A DNA stretch of 64,000 bases from contig JADZCJ010000037.1 of NCBI GenBank assembly GCA_020851635.1, positions 1 through 64,000 of the forward strand, given 5' to 3'. The notes beneath the pieces are model-generated. The model did no database searches, was not told where the DNA came from, and saw only the letters and a program-made list of their open reading frames with translations. Each line of letters begins with the position of its first letter. Position 1 is the first letter of the stretch. Shown one piece after another: positions 1 through 7,820 of this stretch. Made by a program: the position numbers and the translations under genes. The DNA is from Anaerolineae bacterium (GTDB lineage: Bacteria; Chloroflexota; Anaerolineae; UBA4142; SHND01).

Positions 1-60
1 GCACTCGCCACTGCCTATACTGCGTTGAGTGAACTCAAACCCGTGCGGCTCATCGCATAA
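1..60 (+). CDS. C-terminal end of an unidentified gene (partial)
   Basis: Frame 1 is open from the window edge and reads 19 residues ending in SELKPVRLIA, then a TAA stop at 58-60. The composition looks like the end of a soluble protein. The fragment is too short to assign a family. It is convergent with the acyl-ACP-reductase-like gene. The call rests only on an uninterrupted frame and plausible residues, so it could be chance. Confidence 0.35.
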   Translation, partial: ALATAYTALSELKPVRLIA

Positions 61-95
61 CGCGTGGACACCGGTTCAACGAATAAATTCGTCGC

Positions 96-126
96 TATAG
101 CTCACCCTTGCGTAACGTGAGTTATA
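96..126. terminator. imperfect hairpin between convergent genes
   Basis: TATAGCTCAC (96-105) pairs with GTGAGTTATA (117-126), with one G-T pair and an 11-nt loop. It lies between the end of the partial plus-strand gene and the stop codon of the minus-strand gene. There is no clear T-tract, so it is a weak terminator or part of a repeat. The GAGTTATAAAACTCGA segment resembles one in the fold-back element near 35.1 kb. Confidence 0.3.
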
Positions 127-151
127 AAACTCGATACTCGACTGTAATCAT

Positions 152-2347
152 TCACCGCGCGCGTCTTGACAGCGCGACCACCCCGATAGCTCCCGCCGCG
201 CCCGCCAACAACGCCCACTTTTTCCAATTCCCGTTGGATGATTTGACGCCCTTGGACTGTGCCGGAATCTTTGCCAGCTGCAGCGCGCTCTCGTGTTTCA
301 ACTGCGCCAATTTCTGCGGATTGTTCCGCAGCTCTTCCGCCAGCGCGCGTTTTTGCTCCACATCCTCGGCAGAAACGTATTTGCCAAATGAGCGCAGCCC
401 CGCCAGTTTGAACTGGTGTTTTTTGAACAGCCGATAGATCTCCTTGACGCGCTCCATCTCGATATTCCGCCCCAGCGTATAGTCCTCAAACCGTCCTTCC
501 ATCGCCAGCAGGCACGTTTCGGCAAGACACGCATACGAGGTTTTCGGCGGCAGCCCGATATCATATCCAAAATCAATCTCGCCGGGGATCAGCACCTCGC
601 CGCTTTCAATCACCAGCACGTCGGATCGCAGCGCCGCCTCGGCGGGATAAATGTCGGGCGGACGCGCGACATCGCAAATCACCGCGCCGGGTTTGCATTT
701 CGTAATGTCAATCACGCGCTGTCCAAACGCCGATGTGGCGGTGACAATCAAATCACAATCGCCCAAAAGGTCGTGCGCAACGGTCGCAATCGTAACCTTT
801 GCTCCGGGCGTTTCCGCTTGAATCTTGCGCTTGAGCTCGATCAATTTTGCCGGCTCGATCGAGACGAGAACGACATCGTATATCGCCTGCGCCAGCAGCC
901 GCGCGCACACCGACCCGATCGAACCTGTCGCGCCAATGATCATCACCTTGCCTTTGGTCAAGTCCGTGGCGCCCATTTGGATCACCGCTTGCTTGGCAGC
1001 TTCCAGCGTCGCCGCCACCGTGAGCGAATTGCCCGAGGTGATCGCAATGTCCGCCTCATTCGCAACCGTGATGCCCGCGTCCCCGACAACGCTCGTGAAC
1101 GCGCCCAGCCCCATGATGCGCGCCCCCATCCGCTGCGCCTGACGCGCCGCCCGATTCAAACGCGTATAGGTGAATTTTTCATCGTGCCGCATCATTTCGC
1201 GCGGCGTGGCGCCCAGAGAAAACAAGATTCCTTCCACGCGCTGACCCGTCGTCGGCGATATGGCGCCCGTAATTTTGGACAGATAGATGGGCGGCATATA
1301 GGCGGCAGTCGCCTCGACCAAATCATCGGGCAAATAGCGCGTCCATCCAAGCATCTTGTGCTTGTGCACAAAATCCACCTTGAGCGGATGAATCACGAAC
1401 GCAAAGCGGTTGACGCCCGCCTCGTCGGGACGCAGGTATCGCACATGCGGCGTCCAGTCCAGGTCTGCCATCAGGTCCAGATACGTGTCCTCGCTCAGCG
1501 GCATATTCGTATTGGCGCGGCATGCAACCAGAATCGCCTCATAGACCGAAGCGGGCAGGTCGCCGAGCGAGCCCCTTTCGTTCAAACCGGGCATCAATGC
1601 AACCAGGATGGCTGCGCCGCGCGCCTGCACGTCCGCAATGTCCTGTTCCGTCGCATACTCGACAACGATGGTCTTGTTTTTCAAATCGTGCGGCGCATAG
1701 CGGCGAATTGCGCCAATGTCGCCCGCCAAAATATCCGCATGGGCGAATGGAGCTTGGGCGCGGTGCGCGTGCGGTTTGCCCGGACCGGGGTGCACGCGCT
1801 TGAATGGCAAAGCGGCAAGACGTTCCAGTGTCGGCGCGGCGACTCGGGCAAGCGATTGTCTGCTGCCGACGCCATACAGGTCGGGGAGATTGAAAAATAT
1901 AAAAGGGTCTGCATAGCGCATGGCAGAGCTGTGCTTGACCAGTTCTTCGGTCAGTCCCGTATGATTCAACCCCGGCGCCATGATCACATGCTTTTCGGCA
2001 AAAATACCGGGCTGGGCGCGGCTCGCAAGCATCACCGCCCAACGTTCCAGTCCGTCACGCACCCCGCCCCCGTCAACGATCGGCGTTCGTATGCCGAGTT
2101 TGGCAGCCGCCTCGCGCAATTTCGTGCCCTCGTTGTGAGGATATGTTGCGGCGCCCAATCTCAGCTGCGCGGGCATTCCTTCGAGCGCGATGGCATCCAC
2201 CTGCCCATTCGCCTCGACGATCCATTGTTGAACGAGTTCCGTCTTGCCCTCACTGCCGCAGCGCCTGATTTCGATTTGTTGGTCGGCAAACGTAACCCTA
2301 CGCGTTTCTGTGCCGCTTCCCGGATCAATGACCAGAATGTGTTTCAT
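152..2347 (-). CDS. acyl-ACP reductase (AAR)-like protein with extra N-terminal domain and C-terminal membrane anchor
   Basis: Protein of 731 aa. Residues ~315-660 resemble cyanobacterial acyl-ACP reductases of ~340 aa, which reduce fatty acyl-ACP to aldehyde. Matching segments are [29 protein letters not shown], the Rossmann GATGSIGS (~470-480), VICDVARPP, and ACLAE followed by [10 protein letters not shown]. The Cys of ACLAE (~606) sits where the thioester cysteine of AAR is expected. Residues 1-300 form an additional domain that I do not recognise. Residues ~705-728 form one hydrophobic helix followed by SRRAR, a likely membrane anchor. A GGAGGGG Shine-Dalgarno precedes the ATG. No aldehyde-deformylating oxygenase is adjacent, unlike in cyanobacteria, so the product may be aldehyde or alcohol rather than alkane. 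The family call is good; the substrate is inferred. Confidence 0.7.
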   Translation of the reverse strand: MKHILVIDPGSGTETRRVTFADQQIEIRRCGSEGKTELVQQWIVEANGQVDAIALEGMPAQLRLGAATYPHNEGTKLREAAAKLGIRTPIVDGGGVRDGLERWAVMLASRAQPGIFAEKHVIMAPGLNHTGLTEELVKHSSAMRYADPFIFFNLPDLYGVGSRQSLARVAAPTLERLAALPFKRVHPGPGKPHAHRAQAPFAHADILAGDIGAIRRYAPHDLKNKTIVVEYATEQDIADVQARGAAILVALMPGLNERGSLGDLPASVYEAILVACRANTNMPLSEDTYLDLMADLDWTPHVRYLRPDEAGVNRFAFVIHPLKVDFVHKHKMLGWTRYLPDDLVEATAAYMPPIYLSKITGAISPTTGQRVEGILFSLGATPREMMRHDEKFTYTRLNRAARQAQRMGARIMGLGAFTSVVGDAGITVANEADIAITSGNSLTVAATLEAAKQAVIQMGATDLTKGKVMIIGATGSIGSVCARLLAQAIYDVVLVSIEPAKLIELKRKIQAETPGAKVTIATVAHDLLGDCDLIVTATSAFGQRVIDITKCKPGAVICDVARPPDIYPAEAALRSDVLVIESGEVLIPGEIDFGYDIGLPPKTSYACLAETCLLAMEGRFEDYTLGRNIEMERVKEIYRLFKKHQFKLAGLRSFGKYVSAEDVEQKRALAEELRNNPQKLAQLKHESALQLAKIPAQSKGVKSSNGNWKKWALLAGAAGAIGVVALSRRAR

Positions 2348-2468
2348 ACCGTTCCCCTCCGATTTCTGTGATGCCGCACCAGCTTGCCAACTCCAAGTCA
2401 GAATCCGGTGTCAATCGGGTCACGATTTGGTCATCCGATGCCTGCAAAAATAAAGCGCCGCTACAAGT

Positions 2469-2498
2469 AAAACCGCCTCCATCTGGGGAGGCGGTTTT
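2469..2498 (-). terminator. rho-independent terminator of the sugar/polyol operon
   Basis: Perfect 12-bp inverted repeat AAAACCGCCTCC / GGAGGCGGTTTT with a 6-nt loop, 60 bp past the stop of the zinc alcohol dehydrogenase. Read on the minus strand the stem ends in a T run. It separates the operon from the AAR-like gene. Confidence 0.85.
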
Positions 2499-2558
2499 GT
2501 TCGGACATTCAATTCCGGCGGGAGGTTTGACCCGTCCGCTTGACGGCTTGTCAGGTTG

Positions 2559-3587
2559 TCACTCTGCCAGCGTGATCACGATTTTCGCGACCTGCTCGGG
2601 ATGCGCGTCGGCGAGCTCGAACGCTTGTATGGTCTGCTCCAATGGAAATTGGTGCGTGACCATTTTTTCGACAAGCCGCTGATTCGCCAACACGTAATCA
2701 ATGGCGTTTTGAAATTGATGCAAGTTGTTGCGCGAACCATACACGGCCAGTTCTTTGCGCGTAAAATCCACGCCCCGGACCTGCGCCGTCTGCTCGGTGA
2801 CCCCCTCGATCACCACACGCCCCGCATCAGCAGCCAGCTGGACCGCCAACTCGATCGTGCGCGGCGACCCGACCGCCTCGATCACAACTGCGGGCATGTC
2901 GCCGCGTGTCCATTCACGCAGCTCCTCGACCGGGTCTTTTCTCGTGCTATTGAGCGTGAGCTCGGCGCCGAATGACTGCGCCAGCGCGAGACGCGAATCA
3001 ATCAGGTCCATCACCGCCACATGCGCACCGCGCAGTTTTGCCGCCGCAAGAGTAGCAAGCCCGATGGGACCCGCGCCGATGATGGCGACAAATTCGCTCG
3101 CCTGCACCTGCCCGCGCGCGACCGCTTGAAAGCCAACCGCGAACGGTTCCGCAAGCGCGGCGATGTGCGGAGGAACAGTTTCCGGAATCTTGTACAGACA
3201 ATGCGCCGGGACCACAAAATACTCGCCCAGCGATCCCGGAACACTGATGCCGACAGTGATCATGTTACTGCACGCGTTTGTGCGCCCCTGCCGACACGGA
3301 TAACATCTCCCGCAGTGAATCAATGGTTCAATAATTACGGTCTCGCCCGCCTGAAATCCGGAAACGGTTTCCCCCCATGCCACAACGCGCCCCGTCCCCT
3401 CATGTCCGGGATACATCGGATAACTACGATATGGGTGCGTCCCCTGATACAAGTGCAGGTCCGACCCGCATATTCCGTTGGCGCGCGTTTGAATCAAGAC
3501 CTCGCCCGCCGATGGCACGGGAATTTCCCGCTCCTCCACGACAAGCCGATACGGCGCGTCAAGCGCTATCGAGCGCATCTTGGACAT
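2559..3587 (-). CDS. zinc-dependent alcohol/polyol dehydrogenase (MDR family)
   Basis: Protein of 342 aa, the usual length for medium-chain zinc dehydrogenases of the sorbitol / threonine dehydrogenase type. Catalytic zinc ligands are C40 (GICGSD), H62-E63 (GHE) and probably E147. Structural zinc cysteines are C92, C95, C98 and C106 (CGRCYPCRQGRTNAC). The NAD(P)-binding motif GAGPIG is at 171-176. The start follows GAGGAG with ~8 nt spacing. It is the last gene of a three-gene operon, 27 bp after the Gfo/Idh/MocA gene and followed by a strong terminator. With its neighbours it probably oxidises a sugar or cyclitol. The exact substrate cannot be read from the sequence. Confidence 0.85.
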   Translation of the reverse strand: MSKMRSIALDAPYRLVVEEREIPVPSAGEVLIQTRANGICGSDLHLYQGTHPYRSYPMYPGHEGTGRVVAWGETVSGFQAGETVIIEPLIHCGRCYPCRQGRTNACSNMITVGISVPGSLGEYFVVPAHCLYKIPETVPPHIAALAEPFAVGFQAVARGQVQASEFVAIIGAGPIGLATLAAAKLRGAHVAVMDLIDSRLALAQSFGAELTLNSTRKDPVEELREWTRGDMPAVVIEAVGSPRTIELAVQLAADAGRVVIEGVTEQTAQVRGVDFTRKELAVYGSRNNLHQFQNAIDYVLANQRLVEKMVTHQFPLEQTIQAFELADAHPEQVAKIVITLAE

Positions 3588-3614
3588 GGTTTGACTCTCC
3601 TCAAACGTGCCTCG

Positions 3615-4694
3615 TCACAATCCGTCAATCGCGACCACCCGTCCATCCGCGCGGGCGGAACGATATGCGGCATCCAACAGCTCCACGACCCGGGCTCCGA
3701 TGATGCCGGGCGAACCATTTTTCCCGCGCTTGAGGATAACGTCCACCAGGTTCTTGCCGGGAGCAAACATCGGATAGCGTTTGCGTCCGGGCAGGGGACC
3801 ATACACTTGATTTTTTCCGTCATGCTGATGCACTGTCAGCGTCCCGGTCTCTTGATCGAGATACAAATAGCCCCGTTCGCAATAAACGCGAATGTCCATT
3901 TGCCCTGCGTCGCCGATCCCCAGATTGCCCGTGCTGCCGATCACACTCAGAGGAGCAGAGCCGTCGTTGGATTTGAACTTGCAGTTGATCGTATTCACCA
4001 AATCAACGGGCACATCCCAATTCGCCATAAAACACGAAACCCGCTCGGGTTCCAGACCGGTGATAAACAACAGCGACCCCGCGATATGCGTGACTTGAAG
4101 ATGTCCTTGCCCCCCGCCGGAAACCTTCGGATCGGAATAGGATTTGCCGGGACCCGTGACGGGATAGTTAAACACCTCTTGATACGCCCGGTCGTTGCCG
4201 CGATAAAACTCGATCACCATCGAAGCAAACAAACACGACACAAATTGAATCGGTCCCAACAGCCCCGATTGCAGAATCTCGCGCGCTTTGAGTGTCATTT
4301 CCGTATAGTGATATGGATACCCGACAATCAGTTCGACATTTTTTGCGGCGGCAAGTTCGACCAGTTCCCGCGCGTGTTTCGCCTCCAGCGTCATGGGCTT
4401 TTCCAACAACACATGCAGACCGCGTTCGATACATGTTTTGGCAACCTCGTAATGAGCGCGATGCGTGACCGCAACAATGACGCCGTCAAGGGTTTCACGT
4501 TCCAGCATCGCGCTCAGCGAGCGATATGTTTTCAGTTCGCCAAAAGCCCGACGCACGCGGTTCAACGCAACTTGAGACGTGTCGCAAACGGCGACGAGTT
4601 CCGCGCGGCGATTTCGTGCCAGTCCCGGAATGTGCGCGGTGGTTGACCACCAACCTGCTCCGACGATGCCGATGCGAGCTTTTTCTTTGGTCAT
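3615..4694 (-). CDS. Gfo/Idh/MocA family oxidoreductase
   Basis: Protein of 359 aa with an N-terminal Rossmann fold (GIVGAGWW, residues 9-16, then AHIPG) and the family signature EKPMTL (98-103), followed by the alpha/beta substrate domain. Such enzymes oxidise sugars, inositols or related compounds with NAD(P). It lies 18 bp after the isomerase gene and 27 bp before the zinc dehydrogenase, so all three are probably co-transcribed. The trio resembles pathways that oxidise and epimerise a sugar through a keto intermediate. The substrate is unknown. Confidence 0.85.
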   Translation of the reverse strand: MTKEKARIGIVGAGWWSTTAHIPGLARNRRAELVAVCDTSQVALNRVRRAFGELKTYRSLSAMLERETLDGVIVAVTHRAHYEVAKTCIERGLHVLLEKPMTLEAKHARELVELAAAKNVELIVGYPYHYTEMTLKAREILQSGLLGPIQFVSCLFASMVIEFYRGNDRAYQEVFNYPVTGPGKSYSDPKVSGGGQGHLQVTHIAGSLLFITGLEPERVSCFMANWDVPVDLVNTINCKFKSNDGSAPLSVIGSTGNLGIGDAGQMDIRVYCERGYLYLDQETGTLTVHQHDGKNQVYGPLPGRKRYPMFAPGKNLVDVILKRGKNGSPGIIGARVVELLDAAYRSARADGRVVAIDGL

Positions 4695-4712
4695 GGCAGG
4701 ATCCGTCGGAAA

Positions 4713-5561
4713 TCAACCCCGACTGAGAGCCGCAAGCGCTCGCAAATGATCACGCATCAGGATTGTTTCCGAAAGATTGTCCACTTCATTGCAATGCTCC
4801 CAATCAATCCACGTATATTCCACGCCCACATACCCCGAATAATTCAATTCCGACAGGCGTCGCAGGATTCGCCAATAATCAATCACATTTTCTTTCAAGG
4901 ACGCCTGAATGCGTCCCTCGCGCGCCCCGCGCGCATGAAAATGAGAAGCGTGCGCCAGCAGCGGTTCGACGCGCGCGTCGGGGATCGCCTTGCGCGCAAA
5001 ATGCGTGTAATCGAGCGTTACCGTGAGACCGGGACAAGCCGCGATCAATTCCAGCGCGCTTTCGGGAGTGTCAACGTGTGAGCCGGTGTGCGGCTCGATG
5101 GAAAAGGTCACGCCGCTCTCTGCCGCTCGCTCTGCGCGCCACCACAATTCTTCGGCGCTCCGCTTGAGCGATGTTTCGTGCGCTACGCCCTCCCATTCGA
5201 TGCCGGGCAGCGCCGTCATGTGTCGGGCATTACAACGCAGTGTAAATTCCAACATACGCAGAAATAACTCGCGTCCTCTCGCGCGCTCGTTCAGGTCAGG
5301 GTGGTTCGCGGCGACCGTTTCAAACGTGCTCGCCTGGTAAAATATGTCCGCGATCTCCAGCCCCCGTCCGGAGACCTGTCCGGCAAGCGCGCGGGCGGCG
5401 GTTGCCAGGTTGGGCAGCACGTGTTTGGGTTCAAGATGCGAACGGTCGTCAAACAATCCAATATCTACACCCTGAAAGCCGAGCATGGCAATGACGTCAA
5501 ATGTGTTTTCGTGCGGCAAAAGGGGAAACGCAAAATCCGCGCAGGCAAGTTTGAGGTTCAC
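4713..5561 (-). CDS. sugar phosphate isomerase/epimerase-like TIM-barrel protein
   Basis: Protein of 282 aa of the xylose-isomerase-like TIM-barrel (AP_endonuc_2) superfamily. Visible segments are FDVIAMLGFQGVDIGLFDD near the N terminus, a central SIEPHTGSHVDTPE, the LDYTHFARK strand, and a C-terminal GVEYTWIDWE. The Glu, Asp and His residues in these segments are the expected divalent-metal ligands. It is the first gene of the operon. The start is GTG, preceded by CAGGAGCGG. A partial MITE-like repeat lies 19 bp upstream and could carry or disrupt its promoter. Confidence 0.75.
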   Translation of the reverse strand: MNLKLACADFAFPLLPHENTFDVIAMLGFQGVDIGLFDDRSHLEPKHVLPNLATAARALAGQVSGRGLEIADIFYQASTFETVAANHPDLNERARGRELFLRMLEFTLRCNARHMTALPGIEWEGVAHETSLKRSAEELWWRAERAAESGVTFSIEPHTGSHVDTPESALELIAACPGLTVTLDYTHFARKAIPDARVEPLLAHASHFHARGAREGRIQASLKENVIDYWRILRRLSELNYSGYVGVEYTWIDWEHCNEVDNLSETILMRDHLRALAALSRG

Positions 5562-5579
5562 AAATACCGCTCCTGTTTT

Positions 5580-5643
5580 CTGGCAGGTTGTTGGAGTAAA
5601 ATCAAATTATGGTTATCTTAATACTGCGGCACACGTTCATATC
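5580..5643 (+). repeat. partial copy A of MITE-like element (left half)
   Basis: Starts CTGGCAGGTTGTTGGAG and continues AGTAAAATCAAATTATG up to ACACGTTCATA. It aligns with the left half of the complete element at 35133-35230, and the right inverted repeat is missing. It lies just upstream of the isomerase gene, with the left end towards the start codon. It accounts for part of the 359-bp gap between the divergent genes. Confidence 0.8.
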
Positions 5644-5677
5644 ATATCAAAGATTCCGAGCCGCGGCGTGCGGGGAC

Positions 5678-5686
5678 TGGTATAAT
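5678..5686 (+). promoter_or_regulatory. extended -10 element upstream of the TerY-P operon
   Basis: TGGTATAAT is a full extended -10 (TGn + TATAAT) on the plus strand, 235 bp before the vWA start. No clear -35 is visible. It would give a 5' leader of about 230 nt that includes the 5875-5895 hairpin. Confidence 0.4.
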
Positions 5687-5874
5687 TGGTTTGCATCCAA
5701 AAAGAGTGCTGGACAACCGCAAACCCCACTCTTGTGGAGCGAGGTTCGCCCATTCAACTTGGATTTTAGAGCTTTTCGGATGCAGCCAAAATCGGAGACC
5801 GGTCAAGAGCAACCTTTCCGATAGCTTTGCGTATACATGTCCAGACTCGAAAATGTGTAATCTGCCGAACCTGT

Positions 5875-5895
5875 CGTCACTCGAAACGAGTGACG
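5875..5895 (+). promoter_or_regulatory. perfect hairpin just upstream of the vWA gene
   Basis: CGTCACTCG AAA CGAGTGACG forms a perfect 9-bp stem with a 3-nt loop, 25 bp before the vWA start codon. There is no T-tract, so it is not a standard terminator. It could be an operator half-site pair or a leader RNA structure controlling the operon. Confidence 0.5.
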
Positions 5896-5920
5896 AGCTT
5901 TGGCGTACAAGTGAATTCTC

Positions 5921-6757
5921 ATGTCCTACTCTGCCGAAATTAGCCGCTCGAATCCTTCTTGCTTTTTGTTTGTGATTGACCAGTCCGGCTCGATGGCGGA
6001 CCCGTTTGGCGGTCAAGCGGGGAAACGCAAGGCGGACGGCGTTGCCGACGCCCTCAACCGCCTGCTGCAAAATCTCGTCATCAAATGCGCCAAGACCGAG
6101 GGCGTCCGCGACTATTACCACATCGGCGTCATTGGCTATGGGTCCAAGGTGGGTCCTGCGTTCCTCGGCGCTTTGGCGGCAAGACAACTCGTCCCGATCA
6201 GCCAGGTTGCCGAAAACCCGGCGCGCATCGAAGAGCGCAGCAAAAAAACGGATGATGGCGCGGGCGGACTGGTCGAGCATCAAGTCAAATTTCCCATCTG
6301 GATCGAACCGGTTGCCCACCAAGGCACGCCCATGCGCCAAGCCATGGCCATGGCGCAAGAAATCCTCAATGGATTCGTCGCCGCGCATCCCGACTCGTTC
6401 CCGCCTATCGTCATTCACATCACCGACGGCGAGTCCACCGATGGCGACCCGACCGAGGCAATGCGAAACGTGACAAACATTCAGACCTCGGACGGCAATG
6501 TCTTGCTGTTCAACATTCATCTTTCGAGCAAGGCGGCGCAGCCCATCGCTTACCCCAACGCGTCCGATGGCTTGCCCGATGAGTACGCCAAACTGCTCTT
6601 TGACACCGCGAGCGAGTTGACGCCCTTTATGCAGAGCATCGCCCAAGAACAAGGGTTGGATCCCCAGCCGGGAGCGCGCGGCTTTGTCTTTAATGGCGAT
6701 CTTGCGCTCGTGATTCAATCGCTCGACATCGGAACGCGCCCCAGCAATTTGCGCTAA
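5921..6757 (+). CDS. TerY-like von Willebrand factor A (vWA) protein
   Basis: Protein of 278 aa that is essentially one vWA domain. The metal-ion-dependent adhesion site is intact: D20-Q-S22-G-S24 (VIDQSGSM), the Thr in HQGTPMRQAM, and the Asp in HITDGESTDGD. No signal peptide or membrane helix is seen, so it should be cytoplasmic. It is the first gene of a plus-strand group followed by a PP2C phosphatase and a kinase with an HhH domain, the gene set known as the TerY-P triad. By analogy it is a scaffold or sensor whose ligand binding is controlled by phosphorylation. A terminator follows 24 bp after the stop, so the next genes may be expressed at a lower level or separately. There is no clear Shine-Dalgarno. 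Confidence 0.8.
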   Translation: MSYSAEISRSNPSCFLFVIDQSGSMADPFGGQAGKRKADGVADALNRLLQNLVIKCAKTEGVRDYYHIGVIGYGSKVGPAFLGALAARQLVPISQVAENPARIEERSKKTDDGAGGLVEHQVKFPIWIEPVAHQGTPMRQAMAMAQEILNGFVAAHPDSFPPIVIHITDGESTDGDPTEAMRNVTNIQTSDGNVLLFNIHLSSKAAQPIAYPNASDGLPDEYAKLLFDTASELTPFMQSIAQEQGLDPQPGARGFVFNGDLALVIQSLDIGTRPSNLR

Positions 6758-6780
6758 CTCGACGATTTGCGTACCATTTC

Positions 6781-6823
6781 AACAGGTGCCCGTCGCCGTG
6801 AGGCGCCGCGCACCTGTTTTTTT
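6781..6823 (+). terminator. rho-independent terminator after the vWA gene
   Basis: AACAGGTGC (6781-6789) pairs perfectly with GCACCTGTT (6810-6818) and is followed by a run of T to 6823. It lies 24 bp after the vWA stop. It overlaps the longest reading frame of the phosphatase, which argues that the phosphatase starts downstream. Confidence 0.85.
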
Positions 6824-6944
6824 GCAAGCGCAAGGGACACATCGCAAAAATGCTTTGGCAAACACGCGTTTGTTCGGCGCTCGCTCGGAATTTGACGCCG
6901 GCGTCATCCGAAATCCATTTTTGAGATGCGTCGAGGGCGATTCG

Positions 6945-7769
6945 TTGAGACCTTTTACCACCGACATCTTTTGGCTCCCCAAGGCGGGTAACACCACCGC
7001 CGAATATGAGGACGCGCATTTCGTCGGCAAATGGAAAAAGCGTTTCACGCAGCCCCGGGCGCGTCTTGCGCTTGCCATAGCCGACGGCGCGACCGAAGGT
7101 ATGCTCAGCCGTCAATGGGCAAACTTGCTGGTGAGGCGTTACGTGCGGCACTTGCCGGGACCCGAACATCTCGAGGATTGGTTGAGCGGCACCTTGCGCG
7201 CCTGGCAATATGAAAAGGGTCATTACCTGCAGCAGCGTGAGCGGAACAACAAGCCCGTGCAGTGGTATGAAGAACCGGGGCTGGAAGCGGGAGCGTTTGC
7301 CGCGCTCCTCGGTCTCGTGTTCGATGTCAGAGACGCAGAACGTGACGGGACGCGCCGCGGCTTGCTGAGCTGGCAAGCCGTTTCAATCGGCGATTGCTTT
7401 TTGGTCCAGGAGCGCAACGGAGACTGCAGCTGCATGTTTCCCTTTGACGAGTCGTCCGCGTTAAACAATCGTCCGTATTTGCTTTCCAGTAATCCCGCGC
7501 GCAATCGCGGTATCGCCGAACGGTTCATGTTTGCTGCAGGCAAAGCATCCGCAGGCGACCGCTTTTACTTGATGACCGACGCGCTCGCAGGATGGTTCTT
7601 GCGCGAGTGTGAACGGGGCGCGGCGCCGTGGCTCGTGTTGGATTCGTTTCGCGGCGCGGGCGCAGACCCTGAATTTGTGGAATGGATCGAGACGCTGCGC
7701 GTGGCGCGCGAAATTCGCAATGATGATGTGACCTTGGTCCGTCTTGAAGTTCCCGAACTAGCAGATTGA
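6945..7769 (+). CDS. PP2C-like serine/threonine protein phosphatase (TerY-P triad)
   Basis: Protein of 274 aa from the preferred TTG start. The PP2C-type motifs are ADGATEG (metal-binding Asp, early), SIGDCFLV (central), LMTDALAGWFL and the terminal NDDVTLV. The frame is open back to 6786, but that extension would cross a strong terminator. The TTG at 6945 has GAGGG 7 nt upstream and gives a start at LRPFTTDIFWLPKAG, so it is preferred. The gene sits between the vWA gene and the kinase (51 bp before it). The expected role is dephosphorylating substrates of the partner kinase. No membrane segments are seen. Confidence 0.75.
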   Translation: MRPFTTDIFWLPKAGNTTAEYEDAHFVGKWKKRFTQPRARLALAIADGATEGMLSRQWANLLVRRYVRHLPGPEHLEDWLSGTLRAWQYEKGHYLQQRERNNKPVQWYEEPGLEAGAFAALLGLVFDVRDAERDGTRRGLLSWQAVSIGDCFLVQERNGDCSCMFPFDESSALNNRPYLLSSNPARNRGIAERFMFAAGKASAGDRFYLMTDALAGWFLRECERGAAPWLVLDSFRGAGADPEFVEWIETLRVAREIRNDDVTLVRLEVPELAD

Positions 7770-7820
7770 TAGCAAAACCGTGCGCCTCTTTCCGGCGCAC
7801 ATCCCGAGAGGTTGCCTGCC

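Noticed and set aside
416-2371. 651-aa open frame on the plus strand opposite the AAR-like gene
   Set aside because: It is a mirror frame of a gene with clear motifs; it has Arg/His-rich composition without domains. The same applies to 3021-4646, 21815-23263, 43559-45343, 51636-53696 and 55470-57383.
6786-6944. N-terminal extension of the PP2C phosphatase from GTG 6786
   Set aside because: It would cross a perfect intrinsic terminator; TTG 6945 has a better ribosome site and starts at the conserved fold.
7812-7820. TTG 7812 as kinase start
   Set aside because: It abuts the GAGAGG motif, leaving no spacing; GTG 7821 is 9 nt away.
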